Part shown: positions 17,994 to 27,416 of the stretch, piece by piece | Layout of the letters: each line of letters opens with the position of its first letter | How positions within the stretch are numbered: the first letter of the stretch is position 1 | Assembly: GCA_003987725.1 (NCBI GenBank) | Contig: RXJH01000002.1 | Location: 36,411-100,410 of the forward strand | DNA length: 64,000 bases | Reading direction: 5' to 3' | DNA from: Hyphomicrobium sp. | GTDB taxonomy: Bacteria > Pseudomonadota > Alphaproteobacteria > Rhizobiales > Hyphomicrobiaceae | Translations under genes and position numbers: made by a program | Notes under the pieces: model-generated | The model's database searches: none | What the model was told of the DNA's origin: nothing | What the model saw: the letters and a program-made list of their open reading frames with translations, nothing else

Positions 17994-20108
17994 ATGCGTC
18001 CAGCTCTTCTCAACCCGCTTTTCGCGTCGGCGCAGACGCTCACCGGTATCGGCCCGCGCCTCATCCTGCTTCTGAAGAAATGTCTGGCCCTGCCGCCCGG
18101 CATCTCCGAACCGCGGGTTATCGATGTGCTGTGGCATATGCCGACGGGAGTCATAGACCGGCGAAGCCAGCCCCAGCTCACAGCCGCGGTTCCGGGAACC
18201 ATTGTCACGCTCGAACTCAGGGTGCTGAAACACAAACCTTCGCCACGCGGCAATACCAAAGCCCCGTACAAGGTAACGTGCGAGGACGACACCGGCCGCA
18301 TCGACCTCGTCTTCTTCCACGCCGAGCACAAATTCATCGAGCGCCAGCTTCCCGAGGGCGAAATCCGCTTCGTCTCCGGCCGTATCGAACGCTATGGCGA
18401 AAAACTTCAGATGACGCATCCGGACTATATCGTCTCGCCCGAAGCGCGCGATGACATGCCGTTGCTGGAACCGGTCTATCCGCTAACCGCAGGCCTCTCG
18501 GGCAAGGTCGCGCTGAAGGCTGCGCGCCAGGCGGTCGAACGCGTTCCCGAGCTTCCCGAATGGCAGGAACCGAGCTGGCTCGAAGCCCGCTATTGGCCGA
18601 AGTTCAATGAAGCCGTCGGCAGAGTTCACCGTCCCACCGACGCCCAAGATGTTTCGATGGGCGCCTTGCCCTGGCAACGCCTCGCCTACGACGAACTTCT
18701 CGCCGGACAGCTCGCCTTCGCGCTCGTAAGACGCAACCTCAAAACGGAACGCGGACGGCGTCTAACGGGCGACGGCAAAATCCGCGCGAAGATTGCCGAT
18801 GCACTCCCATTCTCATTGACCGGATCGCAAAAAAACGCACTGACCGAAATCGCGGATGACCTTGCAGCGCCCCACCGCATGCTGCGTCTCCTGCAAGGCG
18901 ACGTCGGCTCGGGCAAGACGGTGGTCGCATTGATGACCATGGCCGTCGCCGTCGAAGGCGGAGCTCAAGCTGCATTGATGGCGCCCACCGAAGTGCTCGC
19001 CCGCCAGCACATCGAGACGATCGCACCGCTTGCCGACGCTGCTGGCCTCCGCATCGCCCTGCTGACCGGACGCGAAAAAGGCAAAGCCCGTGACGCCGTG
19101 ATCTCTCGCCTCGCGACGGGCGAGATCGACATCCTGATCGGCACGCACGCACTCTTTCAATCGGACGTGCAGTTCAAGGATCTGGCCGTCGCCATCATCG
19201 ACGAGCAGCACCGTTTCGGCGTCCACCAGCGCATGGCGTTGCAATCCAAGGGATCGAACGGCGACACCAACGTTCTCGTCATGACGGCAACGCCTATCCC
19301 GCGCACGCTTCTGATGACGCATTACGGCGACCTCGATGTTTCGAAACTCACCGAAAAACCCGCCGGACGCAAACCCGTCGTCACGAAGGCCGTGCCGCTC
19401 GAATTGCTCGAACGCCTGATTGATCGCATTCGCGTGCAGCTTGCCGAAGGCGCGCAGGTCTATTGGGTCTGTCCGTTGATCGAAACGTCCGAGGTGACCG
19501 ATCTCGCCGCCGCGGAAGAACGCTTCGCCTACCTCCGCCAGATCTTCGGCGATACCGTCGGGCTGCTGCACGGTGGACTTTCGGGCAAGGAGAAAGACGA
19601 GACGATGGCGGCCTTCGCCGCCGGCCATCTCAAAATTCTCGTTGCGACGACCGTCATCGAAGTCGGCGTCAACGTGCCGAACGCCAATATCATGGTGATC
19701 GAACACGCCGAGCGCTTCGGCTTGGCCCAGCTTCACCAGCTCCGGGGCCGCGTCGGCCGTGGCACCCGCGAGTCCTTCTGCATGCTTCTCTTTAAAGCTC
19801 CGCTTGGTGAGACGGCGGAAGCGCGACTGAAAATGATGGAAGAGACCGAGGACGGCTTCCGCATCGCTGAAAAAGATCTCGAGCTTCGCGGTGGCGGCGA
19901 GATCCTCGGCGCGCGCCAAAGCGGTGCCCCAGGCTTCCGCATCGCCGAAGTTCCGGGGCGCGACGCGCTGCTCGAAGCCGCCCGCGACGACGCCGAACTC
20001 ATCCTGCAAAAGGATCCGAACCTCGTTTCTGAACGCGGGCAGGCGCTCCGAACGCTTCTCTATCTTTTCGAATGCGACGAAGCCGTCCGCCTCTTCCGCG
20101 CCGCCTAG
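17994..20108 (+). CDS. recG: ATP-dependent DNA helicase RecG
   Basis: 704 residues from the ATG at 17994; the open frame reaches 17934 but the shorter start gives the family N-terminus (RPALLNPLFASAQTLTGIGPRL pattern). N-terminal wedge/OB domain to about 260; helicase motifs GDVGSGKT at 302-309 and DEQH at 403-406; motif VI region HQLRGRVGRG; C-terminal TRG-type tail. RecG remodels stalled forks and Holliday junctions. Divergent from sdhE-mfd, placing two related SF2 translocases back to back. Its end overlaps the VOC gene by four bases, tail to tail. Confidence 0.96.
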   Translation: MRPALLNPLFASAQTLTGIGPRLILLLKKCLALPPGISEPRVIDVLWHMPTGVIDRRSQPQLTAAVPGTIVTLELRVLKHKPSPRGNTKAPYKVTCEDDTGRIDLVFFHAEHKFIERQLPEGEIRFVSGRIERYGEKLQMTHPDYIVSPEARDDMPLLEPVYPLTAGLSGKVALKAARQAVERVPELPEWQEPSWLEARYWPKFNEAVGRVHRPTDAQDVSMGALPWQRLAYDELLAGQLAFALVRRNLKTERGRRLTGDGKIRAKIADALPFSLTGSQKNALTEIADDLAAPHRMLRLLQGDVGSGKTVVALMTMAVAVEGGAQAALMAPTEVLARQHIETIAPLADAAGLRIALLTGREKGKARDAVISRLATGEIDILIGTHALFQSDVQFKDLAVAIIDEQHRFGVHQRMALQSKGSNGDTNVLVMTATPIPRTLLMTHYGDLDVSKLTEKPAGRKPVVTKAVPLELLERLIDRIRVQLAEGAQVYWVCPLIETSEVTDLAAAEERFAYLRQIFGDTVGLLHGGLSGKEKDETMAAFAAGHLKILVATTVIEVGVNVPNANIMVIEHAERFGLAQLHQLRGRVGRGTRESFCMLLFKAPLGETAEARLKMMEETEDGFRIAEKDLELRGGGEILGARQSGAPGFRIAEVPGRDALLEAARDDAELILQKDPNLVSERGQALRTLLYLFECDEAVRLFRAA

Positions 20109-20476
20109 GCCGCCTGCGCGAACATCATCCGGTGCCCCTCGGGGGTCGCGACTGCCATCTCCCGCCAGCCCCACGGCTTGTCGGCGGGACCGCAGAGGAT
20201 GCGCGCTCCGCGGGCTTTGAATTCCGCGTGCAGGGCGTCCACATCGTCCGTCGCGAAGAAGCCGAAATAGCTGTGATCGCCAAGTTTGGACGGAGCGAGC
20301 GCATCTGGACAGCGGCCGAGCATCACTCTCACTCCGCCGCGAACGAGCGCCTGCCAGTTGTCACCGTCGTTCCAGTCCTTCGCGAAACCGAGCACATCGA
20401 TGAAATAGGCCGTCGAACCCTTGAGGTCGTGTACGGCGAGCACGAATGCGTGTGGCAAAAGCTTGGGTTCAGTCAT
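20105..20476 (-). CDS. VOC (glyoxalase/bleomycin-resistance fold) family protein
   Basis: 123 residues from the ATG at 20476. Two beta-alpha-beta-beta-beta modules are visible: HAFVLAVHDLKGSTAYFIDVLGF in the first and HSYFGFFATDDVDALHAEFKARGA in the second, ending in the family motif MAVATPEGHRMMFAQ. VOC members include glyoxalases, dioxygenases and resistance proteins that bind a divalent metal; the function of this one is not determined. Convergent with recG. Confidence 0.85.
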   Translation of the reverse strand: MTEPKLLPHAFVLAVHDLKGSTAYFIDVLGFAKDWNDGDNWQALVRGGVRVMLGRCPDALAPSKLGDHSYFGFFATDDVDALHAEFKARGARILCGPADKPWGWREMAVATPEGHRMMFAQAA

Positions 20477-20503
20477 GTCGGTCAATACCGTCAGTAACAG
20501 ACA

Positions 20504-21322
20504 TCACGCAGCGGGTTTGTCACCACCGACGCGGAAACGCGAAGCTTTCTTCTGTGCCGCAGCCGCCTGTCGCTTCATCTTCTCTTCCATATCGGGCATC
20601 ACGATGCCGCCCGACAGAATGATCTTCGCCGCTTCCTCGACGGTCATCGTCAGGAAGACGACATTCGATCGCGGCACGAAGCATATGAAGCCCGTCGGCG
20701 GCACGATGCCCGTCGGCATGAAGACCGTCAGCAGATCGTCGGTGCCGCCCGGCTTGACGTCCTTGATCTCGCCCGTCGTCTCGCCGGTGACGAAGACGAG
20801 GCTCCAAATCTCCTTCGACGGGAATTCGATCATCCCGACCTTCTGGAAACTCGCGTTAGGTCCCGTCGTCGAGATCACGCTCTCGAAGATCTGCTTCAGC
20901 GCACCATAGACGTTGCGAACGATCGGCGTGCGCGACAGCATGAGTTCGCCCGAGGAAACAAGCGTGCGCCCGAGCAGGTTCGCAGCGAGCGCGCCGATCA
21001 GCGTCAGTCCGACGATGGCGATGACGAGACCCAGTCCCGGCAACGGAAAGGGCAGATAGGTGTCGGGGTTGAACGTCGTCGGCAGGAGAGGCTTGATCCA
21101 GGCGTCGATCCAATGGATGACGCCCCACATCATCCAGAGCGTGATCGTGACCGGCCCGACGATGACGAGGCCGGTCAGAAAGGCGTTGCGGATACGTGAT
21201 CCAAGCCGCCAGCCGGTTCTGCCGTCATCACTGACGAGCCTCTTGAGCCCGGCCGTTAACTGCGCGTCGGCACCCGAAGAGCTTCGGGGACCGGGATCAT
21301 GAGCAGGCGGTGCAGGGGCCAT
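20504..21322 (-). CDS. DUF502 family membrane protein
   Basis: 272 residues. After a polar N-terminus the family block begins at RIRNAFLTGLVIVGPVTITLW, with membrane helices near 47-67 and 92-115. The conserved soluble part follows: LSRTPIVRNVYGALKQI, then IWSLVFVTGETTGEI and the VFMPTGIVPPTGF segment typical of DUF502. C-terminal Lys/Ala-rich tail. Inner-membrane protein of unknown function. 27 bp upstream of the VOC gene on the same strand. Confidence 0.88.
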   Translation of the reverse strand: MAPAPPAHDPGPRSSSGADAQLTAGLKRLVSDDGRTGWRLGSRIRNAFLTGLVIVGPVTITLWMMWGVIHWIDAWIKPLLPTTFNPDTYLPFPLPGLGLVIAIVGLTLIGALAANLLGRTLVSSGELMLSRTPIVRNVYGALKQIFESVISTTGPNASFQKVGMIEFPSKEIWSLVFVTGETTGEIKDVKPGGTDDLLTVFMPTGIVPPTGFICFVPRSNVVFLTMTVEEAAKIILSGGIVMPDMEEKMKRQAAAAQKKASRFRVGGDKPAA

Positions 21323-21365
21323 TCTCTCCCACTCGAGCTTCGGCCCGCCGGAGACCGGGCGAACC

Positions 21366-22655
21366 TCAGTTTGTCACGACAAGACAGTCAAGGCCACTGC
21401 TTCTGAGTTTGTTGCAGAGACCACGCGGCTCATCCTGCGAGGCATAACCGCCAATTCGCACGCGATAAAACGTCCCCATGCTGCCGATAACGGCTTCATC
21501 GACGGTCGGAACGTGATTGGAAAGATCGGCCCCATGCTGCGCGACGAGATTTTGGGCCAGTTGCTCGGCCTCAGCGCGCGAGCGCAAAGCCGCGATGTGA
21601 ATCTTGTACTTACCCTTCGTCGCGACGGGATTCGATTTGGTCTCGGCGAGCGCGACCTTGGTAGCTTTCGGCGCACCTGCCGCAACCGTCGTCGCGTTGC
21701 TCCAGCTCGATGTTTCGGGCGCGGTCGGCGCTGTTGATGCCGTCGTCACCGTTCCGCTGGCCGCAGGCGGCGGCGTAGCGGCGGACGATCCCCCCCCGAA
21801 CATGTTCGAGAAGAAGCCGCTCACGTTTCCGGGAATCGCGCTGACCGTCTGGCCAAACGAGGACCCGGACGGTGCTTGTGCGGGCGCGGACCCATCTGAA
21901 ACAGTCGCGGACGCCCCCGACTGAAGGCTCGAATCGCTCTGCGCGCTGCTGGCGTCCTGGCGCGTGATCGTCGCCGACGTTCCGTCACCCGAACCGCTGC
22001 CACCCGAATTCTGCTTGCCTGCGGCCTCGGCGATCGCCGCCGCTGAAAGTCCCGCCGAACCGGCATTAGGACCGGGCGCAGGATTCGCGACGACATTGGC
22101 ACCCGTCGCAGCCGGCGCTGCAGGCGTTGCGACAACAGCCGGACGGTCGGGCGTGGTGCCCGTGTCCGCGAGACCGGCCATCCTGTAAGCTTCCGAGCGC
22201 TCGGCGGCAGCAGATTTCTGGTCACTCGGGCTAAGACCGTTTTTGAGCCAAATCGCGCTCGTGAGATCCGAGATCGCGAGCCCCGCTTTGTTGTCACGCT
22301 TGTAGGCAAGGCCGCGGGTGTAAAGGGCTTTCGCCATTTCAGAGGTCGAGAGGACGCCCGCCTTGACGGCGATGGTCAGCTGGCCAATGGCATTCTGATA
22401 TCGGCCGGCGGCATATTCCTTCAGCCCGGCGTCGTAAGCCTTGTGCGCCGCTGCGGTAGCGGCCGCCTTCTGCTCGGCGTCACTGCCGTCGCCACCTTGA
22501 CCGCTCTGTGGCCCCTGCGCCTGTGCTGCCTTACTGCCGGATTTCGACTTCGCAGCCTCACCGCCTGATGACCAGCCCGCGAGCCCGCCTGCAAATACGC
22601 ACGTCACGATGGCAGCGAGCGCCAGTGGGCGCGCCAACACCTGGAACTGCGTCAT
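21366..22655 (-). CDS. Exported TPR/SPOR domain protein
   Basis: 429 residues from the ATG at 22655. An N-terminal hydrophobic segment (about 9-27) acts as signal or anchor. Residues about 65-155 form two tetratricopeptide-like repeats (AYDAGLKEYAAGRYQNAIG, then ALYTRGLAYKRDNKAGLAI). A long Ala/Ser/Gly/Pro linker leads to a C-terminal SPOR domain (about 350-428: YKIHIAALRSRAEAEQLAQ to the end), which binds denuded peptidoglycan at division sites in other bacteria. The gene is downstream of glmS on the same strand, consistent with a cell-wall role. Confidence 0.8.
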   Translation of the reverse strand: MTQFQVLARPLALAAIVTCVFAGGLAGWSSGGEAAKSKSGSKAAQAQGPQSGQGGDGSDAEQKAAATAAAHKAYDAGLKEYAAGRYQNAIGQLTIAVKAGVLSTSEMAKALYTRGLAYKRDNKAGLAISDLTSAIWLKNGLSPSDQKSAAAERSEAYRMAGLADTGTTPDRPAVVATPAAPAATGANVVANPAPGPNAGSAGLSAAAIAEAAGKQNSGGSGSGDGTSATITRQDASSAQSDSSLQSGASATVSDGSAPAQAPSGSSFGQTVSAIPGNVSGFFSNMFGGGSSAATPPPAASGTVTTASTAPTAPETSSWSNATTVAAGAPKATKVALAETKSNPVATKGKYKIHIAALRSRAEAEQLAQNLVAQHGADLSNHVPTVDEAVIGSMGTFYRVRIGGYASQDEPRGLCNKLRSSGLDCLVVTN

Positions 22656-22756
22656 TGTCCGTACCTTCCCCAATGGTCACGTTCTAGATCGCGCAACCCT
22701 CCTCAAGGTATTGCAATCATTTGAACGAGGCAAATTGTGGGCCCCCGCCCCTCTAT

Positions 22757-22774
22757 ACCGGCTTTTTTGCCGGT
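22757..22774 (-). terminator. Small hairpin directly after glmS
   Basis: A 6-bp stem ACCGGC/GCCGGT with a loop of six A (minus-strand reading) starts at the glmS stop. It lacks a following T-run, so it is at best a weak terminator or 3' stabiliser. Confidence 0.3.
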
Positions 22775-24594
22775 TATTCCACGGTGACCGACTTCGCCAG
22801 ATTCCGCGGCTGGTCGACGTCCGTCCCCATCAGCACCGCCGTCTGGTAAGCGATGAGCTGAGTCGGAACAGCATAAATCATTGGCGCAACAAAAGTGTCG
22901 ACCTTCGGCATTTGGATGTGGGCAGCGAGTTTACAACCAGCTTTTTCTGGCCCCGAGTCCGAAATCAGGATGACCTGACCGCCCCGCGCCGCCACTTCCT
23001 GCAGGTTGGACACCGTCTTTTCGAAAAGCTCGTCCTCAGGGGCGACGACAACCACAGGCACGCTTTCATCGATCAGTGCGATCGGACCGTGTTTCAGCTC
23101 GCCAGCCGCATAGCCCTCGGCATGGATGTAGGAAATCTCCTTGAGCTTCAGCGCACCTTCGAGCGCGATCGGGAAGCTCGAACCCCGTCCGAGATAGAGA
23201 ACGTCACGCGCTTTAGCGAGCTCGTGCGCGACGGCCACGAAGGGATCGTCGTTTCGCAGGATCGATGCGATGTGCCGAGGCACCTCCATCAGCGATTTGA
23301 CGAGCGCCGTTTCCTGCTCGTCCGTAATCTTCTCCCGGGCCCGGGCAATCGCGATGGCGAGACATGCTAGAACCGAAAGCTGGCACGTGAAAGCCTTCGT
23401 CGAAGCGACGCCGATTTCAGGACCGGCGAGCGTCGGCAATGCCGCGTGCGATTCCCGCGCAATCGTCGAGGTCCGCACATTGACGATGGAAGCGATGCGC
23501 TGGCTGTTGGCCTTCGCATAACGCAGCGTCGCGAGCGTGTCGGCGGTTTCGCCGGACTGCGAGACGAACACCGCGAGGCCGTTCTCAGGCAGCGGCGTCT
23601 CGCGGTAGCGCATCTCGGACGCCACATCGATATCGACCGGCAAGCGTGCATAGCGCTCGATCCAGTACTTGGCGACGAGCCCGGCATAATAGGCGGTGCC
23701 GCAAGCCGATATCGTCACACGGCTGATCTTCGAGAGATCGACGCCCAAATCCGGAAAGCGAACGCGCGCAGTCGTCATATCGAGGTAATTCGCCAGCGTG
23801 TGCGAAATGACCTCGGGCTGCTCGTGAATTTCCTTCGCCATGAAGTGGCGATAGTTGCCCTTGTCGATCAAAAGAGAGCTCGCAACGGCTTTGACGAGTG
23901 GCCGCTCGACGCGTTCACCGTCCAGATTGAAGATCTCGGCGCCGGAGCGGTGCAGAACCGCCCAGTCGCCCTCCTCAAGATAGGTGATAGCGTCCGTGAA
24001 AGGTGCAAGCGCGATCGCGTCGGAGCCAAGGTACATCTCACCCGAACCGTGCCCGATGGCCAGCGGAGAACCCTTGCGCGCCGCGATCATCAGATCGTCT
24101 TGGCCCGCGAAAATGATCCCGAGCGCAAAGGCACCCTGAAGGTGCTGCAGGGCGTTGCGAACGGCCGTGATGGGTTCGGCGCCCTGATCCATCTCGTCCG
24201 TGATCAGATGGACGACGGCCTCGGTATCGGTATCGGTTTCGAATTTGTGTCCCTTGGCCTCGAGGCCTTTCCTGAGTTCGCGGAAATTCTCGATAATGCC
24301 GTTATGGACGACGGAGACTTTTCCCGTCATGTGCGGATGCGCATTGCGCTCCGTCGGGCGGCCGTGTGTTGCCCAGCGCGTGTGGCCGATGCCGGTGCGC
24401 CCAGCGAGCGGCTCCGCAATCAGCCGCTTTTCCAAATTCCTGAGCTTGCCCTCGGCCCGGCGGCGTTCGATCGCGCCATCCTCGACCGTCGCGATGCCAG
24501 CCGAATCATATCCGCGGTATTCGAGCCTCCGCAGAGCGTCGACCAGATTGGTCGAAACCGAAGATTTTCCGAGAATTCCGACGATCCCACACAT
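22774..24594 (-). CDS. glmS: Glutamine-fructose-6-phosphate aminotransferase (isomerising)
   Basis: 606 residues from the ATG at 24594, which places the N-terminal nucleophile Cys2 (MCGIVG) exactly; the longer open frame starting at 24609 would bury it. Glutaminase domain with RGYDSAG at 27-33 and GIGHTRWATHG; two SIS sugar-isomerase domains, with CGTAYYAG and SQSGETADT, and the C-terminal VDQPRNLAKSVTVE. Makes glucosamine-6-phosphate for peptidoglycan and LPS. glmU lies 140 bp upstream on the same strand. No glmS ribozyme features were noticed in the leader. Confidence 0.97.
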   Translation of the reverse strand: MCGIVGILGKSSVSTNLVDALRRLEYRGYDSAGIATVEDGAIERRRAEGKLRNLEKRLIAEPLAGRTGIGHTRWATHGRPTERNAHPHMTGKVSVVHNGIIENFRELRKGLEAKGHKFETDTDTEAVVHLITDEMDQGAEPITAVRNALQHLQGAFALGIIFAGQDDLMIAARKGSPLAIGHGSGEMYLGSDAIALAPFTDAITYLEEGDWAVLHRSGAEIFNLDGERVERPLVKAVASSLLIDKGNYRHFMAKEIHEQPEVISHTLANYLDMTTARVRFPDLGVDLSKISRVTISACGTAYYAGLVAKYWIERYARLPVDIDVASEMRYRETPLPENGLAVFVSQSGETADTLATLRYAKANSQRIASIVNVRTSTIARESHAALPTLAGPEIGVASTKAFTCQLSVLACLAIAIARAREKITDEQETALVKSLMEVPRHIASILRNDDPFVAVAHELAKARDVLYLGRGSSFPIALEGALKLKEISYIHAEGYAAGELKHGPIALIDESVPVVVVAPEDELFEKTVSNLQEVAARGGQVILISDSGPEKAGCKLAAHIQMPKVDTFVAPMIYAVPTQLIAYQTAVLMGTDVDQPRNLAKSVTVE

Positions 24595-24734
24595 GGATCC
24601 GTCCCCCAAAAATAGCTTCCCCCAAATCGAACGATGGGGGCGGTTAACAATCTTCTCAAATCACAGAGTGTTTCAGAACTACCGACGCACTTTTTGGTTG
24701 AGTGGCGGCGCAACGTCCGAACTTGGTAAACGAA

Positions 24735-26102
24735 CTACTTTCTCTGCGCCGCAGCTTTCCGCCGGGACATCACCGCCCGAAACTTTTCCGCCCACCCCGG
24801 CCGCTCTTCCTGGGTGTTCCGCTCGATAGCAAGCGCGCCCGGGCTGACGTCCTTGGTGATGACACTGCCGGACCCGATATAGGCGCCTGCGCCTATTTTT
24901 ATAGGCGCCACGAGCGATGTATTTGAACCGATGAACGCCCCTTCGCCGATCTCGGTCTTCGTTTTGTTGTATCCGTCATAATTGCAGAAGATGGTCCCCG
25001 CGCCGATGTTCGCGCCGGCGCCGACGATGCCGTCTCCGAGATAGGAAAGATGATTGGCCTTCGCGCCCTCTTCGAGCGTGGTGTTCTTGACCTCGACGAA
25101 ATTGCCGATGTGGACTTTCGCCCCGATGCGGGCGCCCGGCCGAAAACGTGCGAATGGACCGATTCGTGCGCCCTTCCCGATCGTTGCGCCCTCGATGTGG
25201 CAAAATCCGAGGATCTGAGCACCCTCTTCCACTTTCACCCCGGCACCGAACACGACGTTGGGCTCGATCGATACGTCAGACGCGATTTGCGTATCGAAGT
25301 TCAACCAGACGGTCTCCGGCGCGATCATCGACACGCCGTCGCGCATGAATGCCGACCGCGCCCGCGCCTGCCAGACGGCCTCCGCCGCCGCCTGCTGCTC
25401 CCGCGTGTTGACGCCGAGAACATCGGTCTCGTCGCACTCGACGACCGCAGCTTTCAAGCCCGCGTTACGCGCGATCTCAATGGCATCGGTCAGATAGAAC
25501 TCGGACTTCGCATTGGCGCTGCCGATCTGGCTGAGTAGGCCGGACAGTTTCGCAACCCGAAACGCCATAACCCCCGAATTGCATAAGCCGATTTTCCGCT
25601 CCGCGTCCGATGCATCCTGCTCTTCGCGAATGCCCTCGAGCGATCCGTCATCGTCAAGAAGAAGCCGCCCGTAACCCGCCGGATCTTTCGGCCTGAAGCC
25701 GAGAACCGCGACACCGGCACCGCCGTCGAGCGCTGCGCGAAGCCGCTCGATCACCTCAGCGCGGACGAGCGGCGTATCGGCGAAAAGCACAATGACGTCG
25801 CTTCCGGTCTCCTCATCGAGCGCCGACTTGGCGGCAAGTACCGCATCGGCTGTCCCGCGCTGTGCCGCCTGCTCGAAGATCCGCACGCCGGGCGCGACGC
25901 GAAGTGCCTCTGCCGAGACGGCGTCCATGCCAGGCGCCACCACGACGGCAATTTTGCCCCCGGCGATACCCGATGCCGTCGTCAATACGTGCGCAAGCAT
26001 CGATTGCCCGGCGATTTTATGGAGCACCTTCGGCAGCGAGGACTTCATGCGCGTGCCCTTGCCCGCAGCGAGCACGACGAACAGACAGGGCCGGATACTC
26101 AT
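24735..26102 (-). CDS. glmU: Bifunctional UDP-N-acetylglucosamine pyrophosphorylase / glucosamine-1-phosphate acetyltransferase
   Basis: 455 residues. N-terminal nucleotidyltransferase with the signature LAAGKGTRMKSSLPKVLHK from residue 11; C-terminal left-handed beta-helix from about 250 with hexapeptide repeats (IEPNVVFGAGVKVEEGA onward) and the acetyl-CoA site region ANIGAGTIFCNYDG. Catalyses the last two steps to UDP-GlcNAc. Precedes glmS as a pathway pair. Confidence 0.97.
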   Translation of the reverse strand: MSIRPCLFVVLAAGKGTRMKSSLPKVLHKIAGQSMLAHVLTTASGIAGGKIAVVVAPGMDAVSAEALRVAPGVRIFEQAAQRGTADAVLAAKSALDEETGSDVIVLFADTPLVRAEVIERLRAALDGGAGVAVLGFRPKDPAGYGRLLLDDDGSLEGIREEQDASDAERKIGLCNSGVMAFRVAKLSGLLSQIGSANAKSEFYLTDAIEIARNAGLKAAVVECDETDVLGVNTREQQAAAEAVWQARARSAFMRDGVSMIAPETVWLNFDTQIASDVSIEPNVVFGAGVKVEEGAQILGFCHIEGATIGKGARIGPFARFRPGARIGAKVHIGNFVEVKNTTLEEGAKANHLSYLGDGIVGAGANIGAGTIFCNYDGYNKTKTEIGEGAFIGSNTSLVAPIKIGAGAYIGSGSVITKDVSPGALAIERNTQEERPGWAEKFRAVMSRRKAAAQRK

Positions 26103-26462
26103 GGAGAACCTTGCTTTGCGTTGCGACGGAGCCGAAGGGCGAGCGATGGCTTCGTCTTCGCCCGGCGGCCCAACATGCCATAGCGCCAGCGATCCATCAG
26201 GGGCAAGTGCGGCTGGATGGATCGACGCGCATGGCAGCCGCCGGGCACCTCATGCATCGCTTTCAACCCCCCTTTGCCTAACAGTTCCCGATGGATAGGT
26301 ACTTTGCAGCATCTCTGCCTTCGTCCACAGCTTCCGTCGCCGAACGCACGCCCCGCCATTGCGGCAAACCACTCCCCGACCCAACCTCAACCACGCAGTG
26401 AAATCGATTCGGGGGGAAAGGTCCGTACTACGGACCCCCTGACGTATTAGGACGACAGATCA
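26103..26462. other. 360-bp divergent intergenic region
   Basis: Lies between glmU (minus) and the SPOR-like gene (plus) and must contain both promoters. Apart from the inverted repeat at 26420-26436 nothing was recognised; short frames here are Arg/Pro-rich noise. Confidence 0.4.
26420..26436. repeat. 8-bp perfect inverted repeat upstream of SPOR-like gene
   Basis: GGTCCGTA and TACGGACC are separated by one base, ending 26 bases before the ATG at 26463. The position suits a repressor operator overlapping the promoter or the 5' end of the transcript. Confidence 0.45.
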
Positions 26463-27314
26463 ATGACCAAGTCTGCAAGCGACAAACCGATGCGCAGGAC
26501 CACCGGTGCCACGCCATATGCAGCGATATGGTTCACGCTCGGCGGCGCGGCTCTCGGATATCTGTGCGTGGCGTTTTTCGCGCCGCACCTGCTTCCCGAC
26601 TTCTCGGGCGGCCGCATGAGCCTGGGCGAAACGCAGGTAATGCGCGTATCGTCCGATGTCGACGACTTGAAATCATCGCTGAATAAACTTCAGGCCGACG
26701 TCGAGAGCGTCAAGGCCGACGTAGCTGCGCAGGCGAACCAAACCCAGCAGCTCAGCACGCAACTTGCGGCCCTCGACGACAAGGTCCATGCCGCCCCGAT
26801 GCAGGCATCTGCACTCGTCCAGTCGTCGCCGCCACCGACCCCGGATGTTCCGGACTTCGGCTCCGGCGCGACACAGGCGCATGTGGAAGACTCGCCTGAC
26901 GCGGCGCCGCCGACCAAGGTCATCAACGCCACCCCATCGCCCGCACCGCAAGTGGGCGCGCCAATCGTGACGGGGAGCATAAACAAGGGTACCAAGACGG
27001 CGAGCAGCGCCGACGCCATCAGCTTCGGTCCCGCCGTCGTGAAGCCCGCGCCGAAGCCGATCGGAATTCAGATCGCCACCGACAGCTCCGTTGATGGCCT
27101 TCGCGTCACCTGGAGCGCGCTCTCCCAGACGCACGCGGATCAGCTTGGAACGCTAATTGCGCACTATGCCGATCTCGGAACGGCGGCAAATCCAAGCTAC
27201 GGTCTGATCGCAGGCCCGATCAAATCGAAAGCCGACGCCAAGAAGATCTGCAAGGAACTCGCCGCTCAATCGGTCAGCTGCAAGGTCAGCGACTTCAAGG
27301 GCTCCGTTCTCTGA
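26463..27314 (+). CDS. Membrane-anchored coiled-coil protein with SPOR-like C-terminus
   Basis: 283 residues: one membrane helix at about 20-42, a heptad-like coiled coil at about 60-105 (VDDLKSSLNKLQADVESVKAD pattern), a Pro/Ala/Ser linker to about 200, and a final domain (about 200-283) with IGIQIATDSSVDGLRVTWSAL and LIAGPIKSKADAKKICKEL. That spacing resembles a SPOR domain, with the two cysteines at 268 and 275. Probably an envelope protein, but I do not recognise a named family. The gene ends just before a terminator shared with the convergent ypfJ-type gene. Confidence 0.65.
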   Translation: MTKSASDKPMRRTTGATPYAAIWFTLGGAALGYLCVAFFAPHLLPDFSGGRMSLGETQVMRVSSDVDDLKSSLNKLQADVESVKADVAAQANQTQQLSTQLAALDDKVHAAPMQASALVQSSPPPTPDVPDFGSGATQAHVEDSPDAAPPTKVINATPSPAPQVGAPIVTGSINKGTKTASSADAISFGPAVVKPAPKPIGIQIATDSSVDGLRVTWSALSQTHADQLGTLIAHYADLGTAANPSYGLIAGPIKSKADAKKICKELAAQSVSCKVSDFKGSVL

Positions 27315-27342
27315 GCGCAATAATCTGAGCGGGAATAAAATA

Positions 27343-27367
27343 TGGGGACGGGAGTACATCCCGTCCC
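27343..27367. terminator. Hairpin between convergent genes
   Basis: A 9-bp GC-rich stem GGGGACGGG/CCCGTCCCC with a 7-base loop sits between the stop at 27314 and the convergent stop at 27417. Flanks are AT-rich, with TTTTATT on the minus side, compatible with bidirectional termination. Confidence 0.7.
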
Positions 27368-27416
27368 CTAAACTTGCTTTCGATACGTATTCGTCCCGAA
27401 GAGCGTTCGTTCTCTC

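Noticed and set aside
24595-24734. glmS ribozyme in the glmU-glmS spacer
   Set aside because: The 140-bp spacer lacks the conserved core, and this ribozyme is a feature of Gram-positive bacteria.
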